Source: Homoserinimonas aerilata (GTDB lineage Bacteria; Actinomycetota; Actinomycetes; Actinomycetales; Microbacteriaceae). Taken from it: 64,000 nucleotides of DNA. Below are positions 52,156 through 61,483 of the stretch, in pieces (positions within the stretch are counted from its first letter, which is position 1; the number at the start of each line of letters is the position of its first letter). Position numbers and translations under genes: made by a program. The notes under the pieces were generated by a model. That model ran no database searches. It had not been told where the DNA came from and saw nothing but the letters and a program-made list of their open reading frames with translations. The stretch lies in the NCBI RefSeq assembly GCF_006716125.1, contig NZ_VFOM01000001.1, forward strand, positions 124,001-188,000. Reading direction: 5' to 3'.

Positions 52156-53706
52156 CTATCTGCCCAACCAGGCGGCCGCCGTCGCGCGCAACGGCTCGGC
52201 CGCGTTCACCAGGAACTCCGGCAGGATGCCCGGCTGCAGGGCGAGCGCCAGCATCAGCCCGCCCACGACGGCGAAGTTCGCGGCCCACACCCAGAACGGC
52301 GCCAGCCTGAACCCCACATCGTCACGGATCGCGGATGCGCGCGCCAGCAGGTAGACGGGTGCGGTCGCAAGAGCCCACAGGCCGCTCGCGGGTCGCTCGT
52401 GCCCGTAGTCGCGCAACACCGTCGCATCCTGCTGCGCGAAGAGCAACGCGATCAGCCACGGAAGCAGCATCACGCCGAGCGCCGGCAGCGACCACGCGTC
52501 GAAGAACGACAGTGCAACATACGCGGCGGCGAGCCCCAGCCACGGCGTCACCGCCACCAGCCAGACGGATGCGGTGCCCCAGCGATCGGGTTCGTCCCAT
52601 TCCTCGTCGTGGCCGCGGTTGTGGCTGTCAGCGAATCCGGTGCGCTCGTCGGCGTGCCGGTCGTCATGGCCCGCCCAGATGTCGCGGTCCTCGCCGCGGC
52701 CGTTCGGCTCCGCGTTCGAGGCCGGGGGAGCGGATGCGTCCGGGTCGAGGCCGCGCTCGCGCTGCTGCCGCCGCGTCATCAGTGTCGGCTCCACCTCCCG
52801 GTGGTCGAGCTCGCCGCGATCGAACTGCTGCTCGACAGCCGCAGCTGCGGGCATCGCCGACTCGGCGGTCTGCGCGGCCGCATACGCCGACACCGGCTGA
52901 GAGGACGCCTGCTGGGCGGATGCCTGCTGCTGGGCGGCCTGCGCTGCATACTGCTGCTCCGCGTGCTGGCGTTCCGCATACTGCTGCGCTGCCTGCTGCT
53001 GCGCTTGCTGCTGGGCGAACGCCTGCGCCTGCTGAGTCTGCGCCTGCTGAGCTTGGGCCTGTGCCTGATCCTGCGCGGGAATCTCCCCCGTGCGCACGGG
53101 CTCGGCCGCGGGCACCCGGCGGGTCTGCGAGAAGTCGAACGGTGACTGCGCTGCCGCGGCATCCGCTGCCTGCCCACCAGCCTGCTGAGCCGCAAGCATC
53201 GCGGCCGCGACCTCGGTCGGCAGGCCCGGAATCGCCACGCCGCCCGTGAGCGACGGCTGCGTGGCTGCGGCGGCAGGGACGGCTCCGGATGCCGCAGCAC
53301 CCGACCCGGCCGTGTCGCCCCAGTCGATGGTCGGCTTGTTCGGCTCCTGCTGCTGCATGGCGGGCCACGGGATGGCCGGCTTGACGTCGACCTCCTCCGC
53401 GACGGCCGGCCGGGGCTGCGCCGGCTGGGCGGAACTCTCCGGAACCTGCGTCACGAAGGGCTGCGCGACACGGTCGTGGGTTGCGGCCGTCTGGTTGACG
53501 GCGGCGTGGGTCTGCTCGTCTGATGCGGGAAGGGCGAAGCTCTGCTTGACGCGCGGCGCGGGCGCGACATATGCCGTGGGCGCGACGCCGGGCAGAGGCG
53601 CGACACTCTCTGTCCAGGCCTGTCCATTCCACCAGCGCAGGTGACGGCGCGTCATCGGGTCGACGTACCAGCCTGCGGGCGCGACGTTGTGAGGAACTTC
53701 CGTCAT
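52156..53706 (-). CDS. DUF2510 membrane protein with Gln/Ala-rich middle region
   Basis: 516 residues from ATG 53706 (GGGAGAG ribosome site). The N-terminal DUF2510 reads APAGWYVDPMTRRHLRWWNG with AWTE following. Residues 60-330 are low-complexity with long Gln/Ala runs (QAQAQAQQAQTQQAQAFAQQ), likely coiled or disordered. Four to five membrane helices fill the C-terminal 150 residues (VWLVAVTPWLGLAAAYVALS; LPALGVMLLPWLIALLF). The membrane part resembles the protein at 13951. Likely a cell envelope protein of unknown role. Confidence 0.65.
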   Translation of the reverse strand: MTEVPHNVAPAGWYVDPMTRRHLRWWNGQAWTESVAPLPGVAPTAYVAPAPRVKQSFALPASDEQTHAAVNQTAATHDRVAQPFVTQVPESSAQPAQPRPAVAEEVDVKPAIPWPAMQQQEPNKPTIDWGDTAGSGAAASGAVPAAAATQPSLTGGVAIPGLPTEVAAAMLAAQQAGGQAADAAAAQSPFDFSQTRRVPAAEPVRTGEIPAQDQAQAQAQQAQTQQAQAFAQQQAQQQAAQQYAERQHAEQQYAAQAAQQQASAQQASSQPVSAYAAAQTAESAMPAAAAVEQQFDRGELDHREVEPTLMTRRQQRERGLDPDASAPPASNAEPNGRGEDRDIWAGHDDRHADERTGFADSHNRGHDEEWDEPDRWGTASVWLVAVTPWLGLAAAYVALSFFDAWSLPALGVMLLPWLIALLFAQQDATVLRDYGHERPASGLWALATAPVYLLARASAIRDDVGFRLAPFWVWAANFAVVGGLMLALALQPGILPEFLVNAAEPLRATAAAWLGR

Positions 53707-53856
53707 TTGCTCTCCCGCGTTGCAATCCATCATCTCTGGCAGATCGCGGTCTGGGCAGCCCCCTATAAGGGTGCCTCGGGTATATCCGAGCATAGTCCAT
53801 GCGTTCACATTTCATGAGGACGCGTCGAGACGGTGCCGTGGGCGCGCATCCGTCGC

Positions 53857-53862
53857 TAATGT
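53857..53862 (+). promoter_or_regulatory. -10-like hexamer TAATGT
   Basis: It lies 7 bases before ATG 53870 of the NCS2 permease, supporting that start over the upstream open frame. Confidence 0.5.
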
Positions 53863-53869
53863 GATCCTC

Positions 53870-55312
53870 ATGACGCAGACCAAACCAGGGTTCGGATCCC
53901 GCATCGATCGATTCTTCCAGATCACGGAGCGGGGATCCACGCCGGGCCGTGAGGTGCGCGGCGGCCTGGTGACGTTCATGACGATGGCCTACATCGTCAT
54001 CCTGAACCCGCTCATCCTGGGCGGAACCGACGACGTGACGGGTGGTGCGCTCGACGGGCAGCAGCTCGCCGCAGTGACCGGCCTCACCGCCGGCGTCATG
54101 ACGATCCTCTTCGGTCTCGTCGCGAACCTGCCGTTCGGCCTCGCGGCGGGCCTCGGCATCAACTCCTTCCTCGCGGTCAGCGTCGTCGGCCAGGTCACGT
54201 GGGCGGAGGCGATGGGCCTCGTCGTCATCAACGGCCTCATCATCGTGCTGCTCTCGGCGACCAAACTGCGGGAGATGATCTTCAAGGCGGTGCCGGCCCC
54301 GCTGAAGACGGCCATCACCGTCGGCATCGGCCTGTTCATCGCATTCATCGGCCTGGTGGATGCCGGCTTCGTGCGGTCGAGCGGCGCCGCATCACCTCCC
54401 GTGCAGCTCGGCGACGGCGGATCCGTCACGACCATCCCGACCGTCATCTTCATCCTGGGGCTGCTCATCATGGGCGTGCTCATGGCGCGTAAGGTGCGCG
54501 GGGCGCTGCTCATCGGCATCCTCGTCACCACCGTGCTCGCGGTCATCGCGGAGGCGATCTTCAAGATCGGCCCGTCTTTCACCGCGGACGGCCCCAACCC
54601 GGCCGGCTGGAACCTCAACGTTCCGACCCTGCCCGAGTCGATCGTGTCACTGCCCGACCTCGGCCTCATCGGCGCCTTCAACTTCGGCGCATTCGAGCGC
54701 ATCGGATGGCTCGCCGCCATCATGCTCGTCTTCACTCTCGTCTTCACGAACTTCTTCGACGCCGTCGGCACCCTGACGGGCCTCACGAAGGAGGCCGGGC
54801 TGCAGGATGACAAGGGCAACTTCCCGCGTCTGAAGTCGGCGCTGATCATCGAGGGCGTCGGTGCGGTGGCGGGCGGCGCGACCTCCTCATCGTCGAACAC
54901 GATCTTCATCGACTCGGCGGCCGGTGTCGGCGAGGGCGCCCGCACCGGTCTCGCGAACGTGGTCACGGGCATCCTGTTCCTGCTGGCCATGTTCTTCACG
55001 CCGCTCACGCAGGTGGTGCCGCTCGAGGTCGCCGGTGCTGCGCTCGTCGTCGTGGGTGTGCTCATGGTGTCGCAGATCCGTTTCATCGACTGGACCGAGT
55101 TCTCCGTCGGCCTGCCCGTGTTCCTCACGATCGTGGTCATGCCGCTCACCTATTCGATCGCGAACGGCATCGGCGTCGGCTTCATCAGCTGGGTCATCGT
55201 GCGCGCCCTCGCGGGCAAGGCGCGCGAGATCTCGCCGCTGCTGTGGGTGGTGGCGGCGGGCTTCCTCGTCTACTTCGCCCGCGGCCCCATCGAGATGCTC
55301 ATCGGAGCCTGA
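53870..55312 (+). CDS. NCS2-family nucleobase permease (AzgA-like)
   Basis: 480 residues, about 12-14 membrane segments. The AzgA-type signatures are visible: EVRGGLVTFMTMAYIVILNP, FGLAAGLGINSFLAVSVV, KTAITVGIGLFIAFIGLVDAGFV, FTNFFDAVGTLTGLTKEAGL and GGATSSSSNTIFIDSAAGVGEGARTGL. Members import adenine, guanine or hypoxanthine with protons. Convergent to it is the coiled-coil protein gene, with a repeat array between. Confidence 0.9.
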   Translation: MTQTKPGFGSRIDRFFQITERGSTPGREVRGGLVTFMTMAYIVILNPLILGGTDDVTGGALDGQQLAAVTGLTAGVMTILFGLVANLPFGLAAGLGINSFLAVSVVGQVTWAEAMGLVVINGLIIVLLSATKLREMIFKAVPAPLKTAITVGIGLFIAFIGLVDAGFVRSSGAASPPVQLGDGGSVTTIPTVIFILGLLIMGVLMARKVRGALLIGILVTTVLAVIAEAIFKIGPSFTADGPNPAGWNLNVPTLPESIVSLPDLGLIGAFNFGAFERIGWLAAIMLVFTLVFTNFFDAVGTLTGLTKEAGLQDDKGNFPRLKSALIIEGVGAVAGGATSSSSNTIFIDSAAGVGEGARTGLANVVTGILFLLAMFFTPLTQVVPLEVAGAALVVVGVLMVSQIRFIDWTEFSVGLPVFLTIVVMPLTYSIANGIGVGFISWVIVRALAGKAREISPLLWVVAAGFLVYFARGPIEMLIGA

Positions 55313-55348
55313 CCCCGCTCCGCTACCCCCTCGCTCCGCTGCCCCTCG

Positions 55349-55945
55349 CGAGAGGTCGATACTCGCCTTTTCCGCGGTTCGTGACGGGCGGATGTTGACC
55401 ACTCGCGCATCCGCGAGGGTGGGATCAGGGTGTGCTGAGCTCAGTTGTGTGGTGTGTGGTGTGTGGTGTGTGGTGTGTGGTGTGTGGTGGTTTTCTTGCG
55501 TGAGTGGTCGATACTCGCCCCTTCAACAGGTCGTGACGGGCGGATGTTGACCACTCGCGCATCCGCGAGGGTGGGATCAGGGTGTGCTGAGCTCAGTTGT
55601 GTGGTGTGTGGTGTGTGGTGTGTGGTGGTTTTCTTGCGTGAGTGGTCGATACTCGCCTTTTCCGCGGTTCGTGACGGGCGGATGTTGACCACTCGCGCAT
55701 GTACAGGCACGTGGAGTCAGGATGTCCCGTACTCAGTTGTGTGGTGGTTTTCTTGCGTGAGTGGTCGATACTCGCCCCTTCAACAGGTCGTGACGGGCGG
55801 ATGTTGACCACTCGCGCATCTACAGGCACGTGGAGTCAGGATGTCCCGTACTCAGTTGTGTGGTGGTTTTCTTGCGTGAGTGGTCGATACTCGCCCTATC
55901 CGCGGTTCGTGATGGGCGAATGTTGACCACTCGCGCATCCGCAAG
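55349..55945. repeat. Array of five hairpin-forming repeat units between convergent genes
   Basis: The gene-free stretch 55313-55960 is filled by five units starting at 55349, 55501, 55639, 55759 and 55877 (spacing 152, 138, 120, 118). Each has a left arm like GCGTGAGTGGTCGATACTCG and a right arm GGGCGGATGTTGACCACTCG. The arms pair with few mismatches, most of them G-U when read as plus-strand RNA. Loops alternate between a TTTTCCGCGGTTCG type (units 1, 3, 5) and a CTTCAACAGGTCG type (2, 4). The spacers hold a (GTGTGTG)n-rich segment. The small open frames through it are by-products. Confidence 0.85.
55447..55492. repeat. GTGTGTGG microsatellite
   Basis: Six or so tandem GTGTGTGG/TGTGTGG units in the first spacer of the hairpin array; the later spacers carry fewer copies (55599-55628, then single), a sign of slippage. 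Confidence 0.8.
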
Positions 55946-55960
55946 AGAGAGCGAGCGAAG

Positions 55961-57235
55961 TCAGCGACGCAGGTCGTAGCGGGCGAGCGCGTCCGCGTCG
56001 CGGGCGTGGGTTGCCGCGCTGCGGGCCGTGTCGAGTGCCATCACGGGGTCCGCCTCGGCCTCGGCGACGGCGAGCAGCCGCTCCGATTCGGCCAGTCGGG
56101 TGCGGGCGGCGCTTCCGACCTGCCCGCGCCGCGCCGCGATGAAGTCGCGCGTCGCCGACAGTTGGCTGCTCGCCGAGACGAGCGCCCCGGCCAGTGCCTC
56201 GCGTGCCCCTTCGAGCCTGCGGGCCTGGTTGCGCGCCCCCGCGAGGCTGGTGTCGAGGCTCGCGTTCGCCTCCCGCAGGCGGTCGAGCGTGGCGACCGGG
56301 TCGGATGCGTCGAGGCTGGCGAGCACTGTCTCCACCTGTGAGACGGCGGTGATGACGGATGCCCCTGCCGCGGCATCCGGCGGACTGTCGCGTACGGCGC
56401 GCGCCTCGTCGAGGTTCGTGCGTGTCGAGTCGATCAGCTCCTGCATGGCGGCCGAGGCCGTGCCGAGTTGTGCGGCGAGCGATTCGATGGCGTCGAGCAG
56501 GTGGCCGGCCCGCCGGGCGTGGTCTTGGCCGTCGCGGATGGCGTCGATCGCGTCGGCGACGCTTGCTGAGGTGAGTGCGGCATCCGCTGTGTCTGCTGCG
56601 TCGACGGCTGCGGCGTTGGCGTCGGCGGCCTGCTCGAGGTTGTCGGTGACGCTGGCGAGCGCGGCGGGGGAGTAGCTGCGGGTGAGCAGCTCGTAGGCCT
56701 GGGTTTCCTGCTCCTGCCGGTGGCTGAGCTGTTCGAGCTGCCGGCGCAGTTCGGCCAGGTTGGCGGGGGCGTTCTTGTCGAGCTCGCGCAGTTCGTCGAA
56801 GCGGGCGAGCTCAGCGTTTAGCGTCGACTGCGCGGTCTCGCACAGGTGGACGATGCGGGCCGTCCAGTCGCGGCGCTGCGCCCCCGTGTCGGGCACGTGA
56901 TCGTCGAGTCGCTGCTGTAGCGCGAAGGCCTCCAGCACGCGCCGCCGTGCTTCGGCGAGGGCGCGGGAGAGGTCGCCTGTCTTGGCCGTGCCGAACTGGG
57001 CGATCGCGAAGTCGAGCTCGTCGGCGGCGTCGCGCACCGCGTCATCCGCCCGCACCAGAAGGATGTTGGCGTGCCTCGTCTCCTTCGCCTGCGCATCCGT
57101 TCCCTTTCCGCGTGTGCGGCGGAACAGCAGCCAGAAGCCGACCGTGGTCGCGGCCAGGAACACCGCGATGAGTGTCGCCCCGGCCGTCCAGGCGGCGCTC
57201 GCCACGTCACCCATTCGCACGCCCGCAAGGGACAT
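55961..57235 (-). CDS. Membrane-anchored coiled-coil protein
   Basis: 424 residues from ATG 57235; a TTG at 57310 would add 25 residues. One membrane helix near the N-terminus (TAGATLIAVFLAATTVGFWL) is followed by RRTRGKG and about 370 residues of Ala-rich heptad-like helices (LAELRRQLEQLSHRQEQETQ; LDRLREANASLDTSLAGARN). This looks like the C-terminal half of actinobacterial TPM-domain (Psb32-type) proteins, but the TPM domain itself is missing. It may be a truncated descendant. Function unknown. Confidence 0.6.
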   Translation of the reverse strand: MSLAGVRMGDVASAAWTAGATLIAVFLAATTVGFWLLFRRTRGKGTDAQAKETRHANILLVRADDAVRDAADELDFAIAQFGTAKTGDLSRALAEARRRVLEAFALQQRLDDHVPDTGAQRRDWTARIVHLCETAQSTLNAELARFDELRELDKNAPANLAELRRQLEQLSHRQEQETQAYELLTRSYSPAALASVTDNLEQAADANAAAVDAADTADAALTSASVADAIDAIRDGQDHARRAGHLLDAIESLAAQLGTASAAMQELIDSTRTNLDEARAVRDSPPDAAAGASVITAVSQVETVLASLDASDPVATLDRLREANASLDTSLAGARNQARRLEGAREALAGALVSASSQLSATRDFIAARRGQVGSAARTRLAESERLLAVAEAEADPVMALDTARSAATHARDADALARYDLRR

Positions 57236-57408
57236 GGAGATGACGGATGCGGGCACCGGCGGCGCGAGGTTGGGCGGCACTGGTGCCGACGGTGCAGAGC
57301 ATGACCACAAGTGTAGGGCGGCGATCCGTCGTTATCCCGGCCCGCCCACAGGGGGCCGGAGTACTGTGAAACCCGCGCCGCCTACCGTGAATACGGGCAT
57401 TTGGCGCT

Positions 57409-57414
57409 TAAGGT
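57409..57414 (+). promoter_or_regulatory. -10-like hexamer TAAGGT
   Basis: It lies 6 bases before GTG 57421, supporting the longer start of the large helicase-like gene. Confidence 0.45.
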
Positions 57415-57420
57415 GGCCCT

Positions 57421-60400
57421 GTGTGGCATGCCAATAGACAACCAGAGGATGACGACTTCATGACCGAGGTCGACGAGAACCCCGTTCCTGCGCAGAAGCA
57501 GGTCACGGCTCCGCATGCCCTGAGCTTGGGTGACCCGCGGTATACGGCGGCGAATATCGCTGAGCCGACCTGGGCCGGATGGCGTGAGCAGCTTGCCTCT
57601 GTCGGTGGCCGTTCGCCGTTGCTGCATTTCATTGACAACCCGCGCACTCGCATCGAGCTGAGCACAACGCATCCGGGTGGGCTCGCCCAGTTCATCACGG
57701 GGCAGAAGACGTTGCTGTCGAGCCTCATCCGTGACGATCTTGCCCTGCGTGCGGCGAAGGTCGCGGCAGGCGAGATCGCGTCGAAGAGCGCCGAGCTGGC
57801 CACGAGTCGCGGCATCGACGCCGTGCATCTGGGCATCGGTATCGCCGAATGGCAGCACGATGACGAGTCGTTCTGTGCGCCCGTTCTGCTGCGCCCTCTC
57901 GCCATCCGCCGTTATGGCCGTGATTTCGAGGTGAAGCTGCTGGGGGCGCCGTTCCTCAACCCGGAGCTGGCGCGCGCGCTGCACGAGCAGCACGGCGTGA
58001 CGCTCGATGCGGAGGCCTTCGTGGCGCTCGCCGAGCACGACGGCTCCTTCAAACCCAATACGGTCATCGACCGGCTGCGCGGCCTCACCTCGCACCTGCA
58101 GTGGTTCAACGTTCAGCCGCGCCTGGTGGTGTCGTCGTTCGCGGATGTCGGGCGTCGCATGGTCGACGACGCAGCCCAGCTGGAGCATCCGGTGCTTGAT
58201 GCGCTGGCCGGCAACCCTGGCGCCAAGTGGAGCATCGGTGAGGGCTATGCGCCTGTCGAGCCGCAGCATCCGGATGACCGTGCCCCCGAGACCGACACCC
58301 TGTTGCTTGACGCCGACACGGAGCAGGATGCGGTGATCGCGCAGATCGCGGCCGGCAACTCTGTCGTCGTCAAGACGCTGCCCGGCACGGGCGGCACGCA
58401 GACGATCGTGAACGCGCTCGGAAGTCTTGTCGGTCAGCACAAGCGCGTGCTTGTGGTGAGCCCGCGCCGTTCCAGCCTGCAGGGCATCTCCCAGCGGCTC
58501 GGCGACATCGGCCTGCCCGGTTTCGCCGTTTCGCCGTCGACCCTGCGCCGCGATCTGATCCGCTCCATCTCGCGCAACGAGAAGGCGAAGTCGCCGCAGC
58601 TGGGCGAGGTCGACGACGCGCTCGTGCGCCTGCGCAAGGTGCTGCTCGACTACCGGGTGGCGATCGCCCGCCGCGACCCCATGCTGGGCGTGTCCGTGCT
58701 CGACTGCCTCACCGAGTTGTCGCGTCTGGCGCTGCTGCCGACCCCGCCGTCGACGGTCGCGCGCCTGTCGCGCACCTCGGTGGAGCGTCTCATCGAGCGC
58801 CGCGACATGGCCGCGAAGGCGATGGTGGATGCTGCCGAGCTCGGCGAGTTCCGTTACGGCCCCGGCGACTCGCCCTGGTATGGCGCCAGTTTCGACACGA
58901 GCGAGCAGGCCACCATGGCGCACATGCTCGCCAAGCGCCTCAGTGAGAATGACGTTCCGAACCTGCTGCAGCGCGGCTCGGAGCTGATCAGCGCCACGCA
59001 CATGCGACCGTTCGAGTCGATCACCGAACTGGGCGTGTATCTGCGTCTGCTGACGGACATCCGCGACACGCTCGACAAGTTCCAGCCGGTCGTCTTCGAC
59101 CGCTCGCTGAGCGAACTGATCGCGGCGACCTCGGCGCGCAAGGACTCGCCCGAGATGTCGGGCGCGAACCGTCGCCGCCTGAAGAAGCTGGCGAAGGAGT
59201 ACCTGCGTCCGGGTGTTTCCGTCGGAGACATGCACGAGTCGCTTGTGCGCATCCAGCAGCAGCGCCTGCTGTGGCAGCGCTACGTTGCGGCCGGGGTGCC
59301 GCCGCGCGTGCCGTCTGGCATCGCCTCCGTTCAGGTCGCGCACCAGCAGGTCGCGCATGACCTGAGCACGCTCGACCGCCCGCTCGGAACATCCGTCGTC
59401 GATCAGGAGCTCGTGAACCTGCCCATCGCGGATCTCCTCGCGAAGCTCGCCGGTCTTGCGGCAGAATCGGATGCCCTGGCGAACCTGCAGGAGCGGGCCC
59501 AGTTGCGCTCAACCCTGCAGGATCTGCAACTCGACCCACTGCTCACCGACCTCGCCCAGCGCCACGTCGAAGACGATCAGGTCGCCGCGGAGCTCGAACT
59601 CGCCTGGTGGCAGTCGGCGCTCGAGTCGCTTCTCGACGCCGACCGGGCGCTGCTCGGCGCGAATACGAGCGTGCTCGACCGCCTGGAGGCCGATTTCCGA
59701 CTCGTCGACGAGGCACATGCGGCTGGCAGCGCACAACTGCTCGCCTGGCAGCTCGCCGAGAACTGGAGCATCGGGCTCGTCGACTGGCCGGAGGAGGCCA
59801 CCGCGCTGAAGCAGTCGCTGCGCCGCGAGCACATCAGCTCAGAGCAGCTGCACGACGCGGCCCCGCACCTCTCCCGCACGGTCGCCCCCGTGTGGCTGGC
59901 GTCACCGTACGAGGTCGACCAGATCACGGATGCGATGCCCTTCGACACCGTCATCATCGTCGACGCCGGGGCGGTCACCCTCGCCGAGACGGTCTCCGCG
60001 ATCCGCCGCGCCAAGCAGGTCGTCGCATTCGGCGACCCCGTCACGCAGACCCCGACCACCTTCACGACCGCCCTCACCGGCGAGACCCTCGCGGAGATCT
60101 CGGCCGAAGCATCCGAAGTCGCCGATGAGGACCTCGACGCCGTGCACGCCGACTCGGCGCTCGCCCGGCTCGGCTCGCTGCTGCCGACGCTCGCGCTCAC
60201 CCGCAGCTACCGCGCCGGCGGCGAAGACCTCGCCGAGCTCGTCAACCGCCGCTTCTACGCGGGCAGGATCGAGTCGCTCCCGTGGGCGGGCAGCTTCCTC
60301 GGCCACGGCAGCCTGCGCATGGACCACGTCGCCGACGGCGTCGGCCTGCCGGACGAGGACTCGGGTGCCGTCGAAAGCCCCGACGCCGAAGTCGACCGCG

Positions 60401-61194
60401 TCGTCGAGCTCGTCATCGAGCACGCCAAGGCGCGCCCGGCCGAGTCGCTCATGGTCATCACGGCCAGCGAGAAGCACGCCGTGCGCGTGCAGCAGGCTGT
60501 GCTCTCCGCGCTGCCGGGCCGCACCGAGCTGAGCGAGTTCGTGCTCAGCGACCGCACCGAATCGTTCACCGTGTCGACCATTGAGCAGGCTGTTGCGCTG
60601 AGCCGCGACCGCGTCATCTTCTCCATCGGCTACGGGCGCACCCCGCACGGCCGCGTGCTCAGCGACTTCGGCTCGCTCGGACATCCGGGCGGCGAACGGC
60701 TGCTCGCCGTCGCCATGACCCGCGCCCGCCGCGGCATGGTCATCGTCACCTGCTTCGAGCCGGACGACATCGACGACAGCCGCATGGAGCGCGGCGCCGT
60801 CGCCCTCGCCGAGATCCTGGCCGACGCATCCGCCCGCACCACCGGCGAATTCATGCCCGACGACAGCGACCCCATGCTGGTCGACCTGGCGAAGCGGCTT
60901 GAGAAGCGCGGACTGCGGGTCGCCCTCGGCCACCGCGGAAAGCTCGGCCTGGTCACCTCATTCGGCGGCAAATGCCTCGCCATCGAGAGCGACACCGTGC
61001 TGCAGAACGGCAGCCTGCGCGAATCGCTGCGCCTGCGGCCGGAGCTGCTGCGCCGCCTCGGCTGGCACTACCTGCGCGTGCACTCCTTCGAACTGTTCAA
61101 CAACCCGGATGCGGTGGCCGACCGGATCGTCGGCCTGCTGGGTGCAGGCCACGGCCCGGTGACCGAGCCGATTCCGGTGATCGCGTCGGCGTGA
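57421..61194 (+). CDS. Large superfamily-1-like helicase with substituted Walker A and Walker B residues
   Basis: 1257 residues. The N-terminal part (WAGWREQLASVGGRSPLLHF, then TLLSSLIRDDLALRAAKVAA) matches DUF4011-type helicases. At the Walker A site the sequence is LPGTGGTQTIVNAL: glycine 325 stands where GTGKTQT has its lysine. Walker B reads VIIVDAGAV (D848-A849) where relatives have DEA. GDPVTQTPTTF (871 on) replaces GDPKQLPPT. The C-terminal helicase motif is kept as LLAVAMTRARRGMVIV, followed by a winged C-terminal domain (VALGHRGKLGLVTSFGGK). It is probably unable to hydrolyse ATP normally. GTG 57421 follows TAAGGT; ATG 57460 is the alternative start. Confidence 0.7.
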   Translation: MWHANRQPEDDDFMTEVDENPVPAQKQVTAPHALSLGDPRYTAANIAEPTWAGWREQLASVGGRSPLLHFIDNPRTRIELSTTHPGGLAQFITGQKTLLSSLIRDDLALRAAKVAAGEIASKSAELATSRGIDAVHLGIGIAEWQHDDESFCAPVLLRPLAIRRYGRDFEVKLLGAPFLNPELARALHEQHGVTLDAEAFVALAEHDGSFKPNTVIDRLRGLTSHLQWFNVQPRLVVSSFADVGRRMVDDAAQLEHPVLDALAGNPGAKWSIGEGYAPVEPQHPDDRAPETDTLLLDADTEQDAVIAQIAAGNSVVVKTLPGTGGTQTIVNALGSLVGQHKRVLVVSPRRSSLQGISQRLGDIGLPGFAVSPSTLRRDLIRSISRNEKAKSPQLGEVDDALVRLRKVLLDYRVAIARRDPMLGVSVLDCLTELSRLALLPTPPSTVARLSRTSVERLIERRDMAAKAMVDAAELGEFRYGPGDSPWYGASFDTSEQATMAHMLAKRLSENDVPNLLQRGSELISATHMRPFESITELGVYLRLLTDIRDTLDKFQPVVFDRSLSELIAATSARKDSPEMSGANRRRLKKLAKEYLRPGVSVGDMHESLVRIQQQRLLWQRYVAAGVPPRVPSGIASVQVAHQQVAHDLSTLDRPLGTSVVDQELVNLPIADLLAKLAGLAAESDALANLQERAQLRSTLQDLQLDPLLTDLAQRHVEDDQVAAELELAWWQSALESLLDADRALLGANTSVLDRLEADFRLVDEAHAAGSAQLLAWQLAENWSIGLVDWPEEATALKQSLRREHISSEQLHDAAPHLSRTVAPVWLASPYEVDQITDAMPFDTVIIVDAGAVTLAETVSAIRRAKQVVAFGDPVTQTPTTFTTALTGETLAEISAEASEVADEDLDAVHADSALARLGSLLPTLALTRSYRAGGEDLAELVNRRFYAGRIESLPWAGSFLGHGSLRMDHVADGVGLPDEDSGAVESPDAEVDRVVELVIEHAKARPAESLMVITASEKHAVRVQQAVLSALPGRTELSEFVLSDRTESFTVSTIEQAVALSRDRVIFSIGYGRTPHGRVLSDFGSLGHPGGERLLAVAMTRARRGMVIVTCFEPDDIDDSRMERGAVALAEILADASARTTGEFMPDDSDPMLVDLAKRLEKRGLRVALGHRGKLGLVTSFGGKCLAIESDTVLQNGSLRESLRLRPELLRRLGWHYLRVHSFELFNNPDAVADRIVGLLGAGHGPVTEPIPVIASA

Positions 61195-61394
61195 TGGCCG
61201 AGCACGAGCCGGATGCTTCGGTGCCGGATGCCGAGAAGCAGCCTGCCCCGCGGCCGCGCGCACGAGTGCGCCGCCGGGTGACGACGCCTCCCGTTCCGGG
61301 TTCGGATCCGAACCCGGCGCAGGAGCCGCGCCGCCACCGCGACGGCGAGAACGACGAGCAACTCAAGCGCGACGTGCCGCCCCACTGGGGCTGA
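61194..61394 (+). CDS. Small basic, proline-rich protein coupled to the helicase-like gene
   Basis: 66 residues. The ATG overlaps the preceding stop (TGATG). The sequence is charged and probably disordered: PRPRARVRRRVTTPPVPG, then RRHRDGENDEQLKRDVPPHW. It is conserved in position at least by the overlap; I recognise no family. Confidence 0.55.
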   Translation: MAEHEPDASVPDAEKQPAPRPRARVRRRVTTPPVPGSDPNPAQEPRRHRDGENDEQLKRDVPPHWG

Positions 61395-61431
61395 GCCTCA
61401 CCCCGCGAGTCGAATCGCTACGGGTTACTCT

Positions 61432-61473
61432 GCTGGTTGAGGGGTCGCCGTCTACGGCGATCGTCTCGAAACC
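61432..61473. repeat. Dispersed palindromic repeat, locus h (single unit)
   Basis: GCTGGTTGAGGGGTCGCCG and CGGCGATCGTCTCGAAACC flank TCTA: the simplest complete unit of the family, a 42-base near-palindrome between convergent genes. Confidence 0.85.
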
Positions 61474-61483
61474 AGACCCCGCG

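Noticed and set aside
55445-55807. Open frame with repeated FLREWSIL...DGRMLTTRAS through the hairpin array
   Set aside because: It follows the repeat units exactly, appears in several frames and both strands, and has no start signal. It is a by-product of the repeats.
55349-55945. CRISPR array
   Set aside because: Units are long palindromes with related spacers of two types, not short identical repeats with unique spacers, and no cas genes are present.
57382-59358. 658-codon minus-strand frame within the helicase-like gene
   Set aside because: Arg/His/Gln-rich shadow composition and no start context; the plus-strand frame is continuous with helicase motifs.
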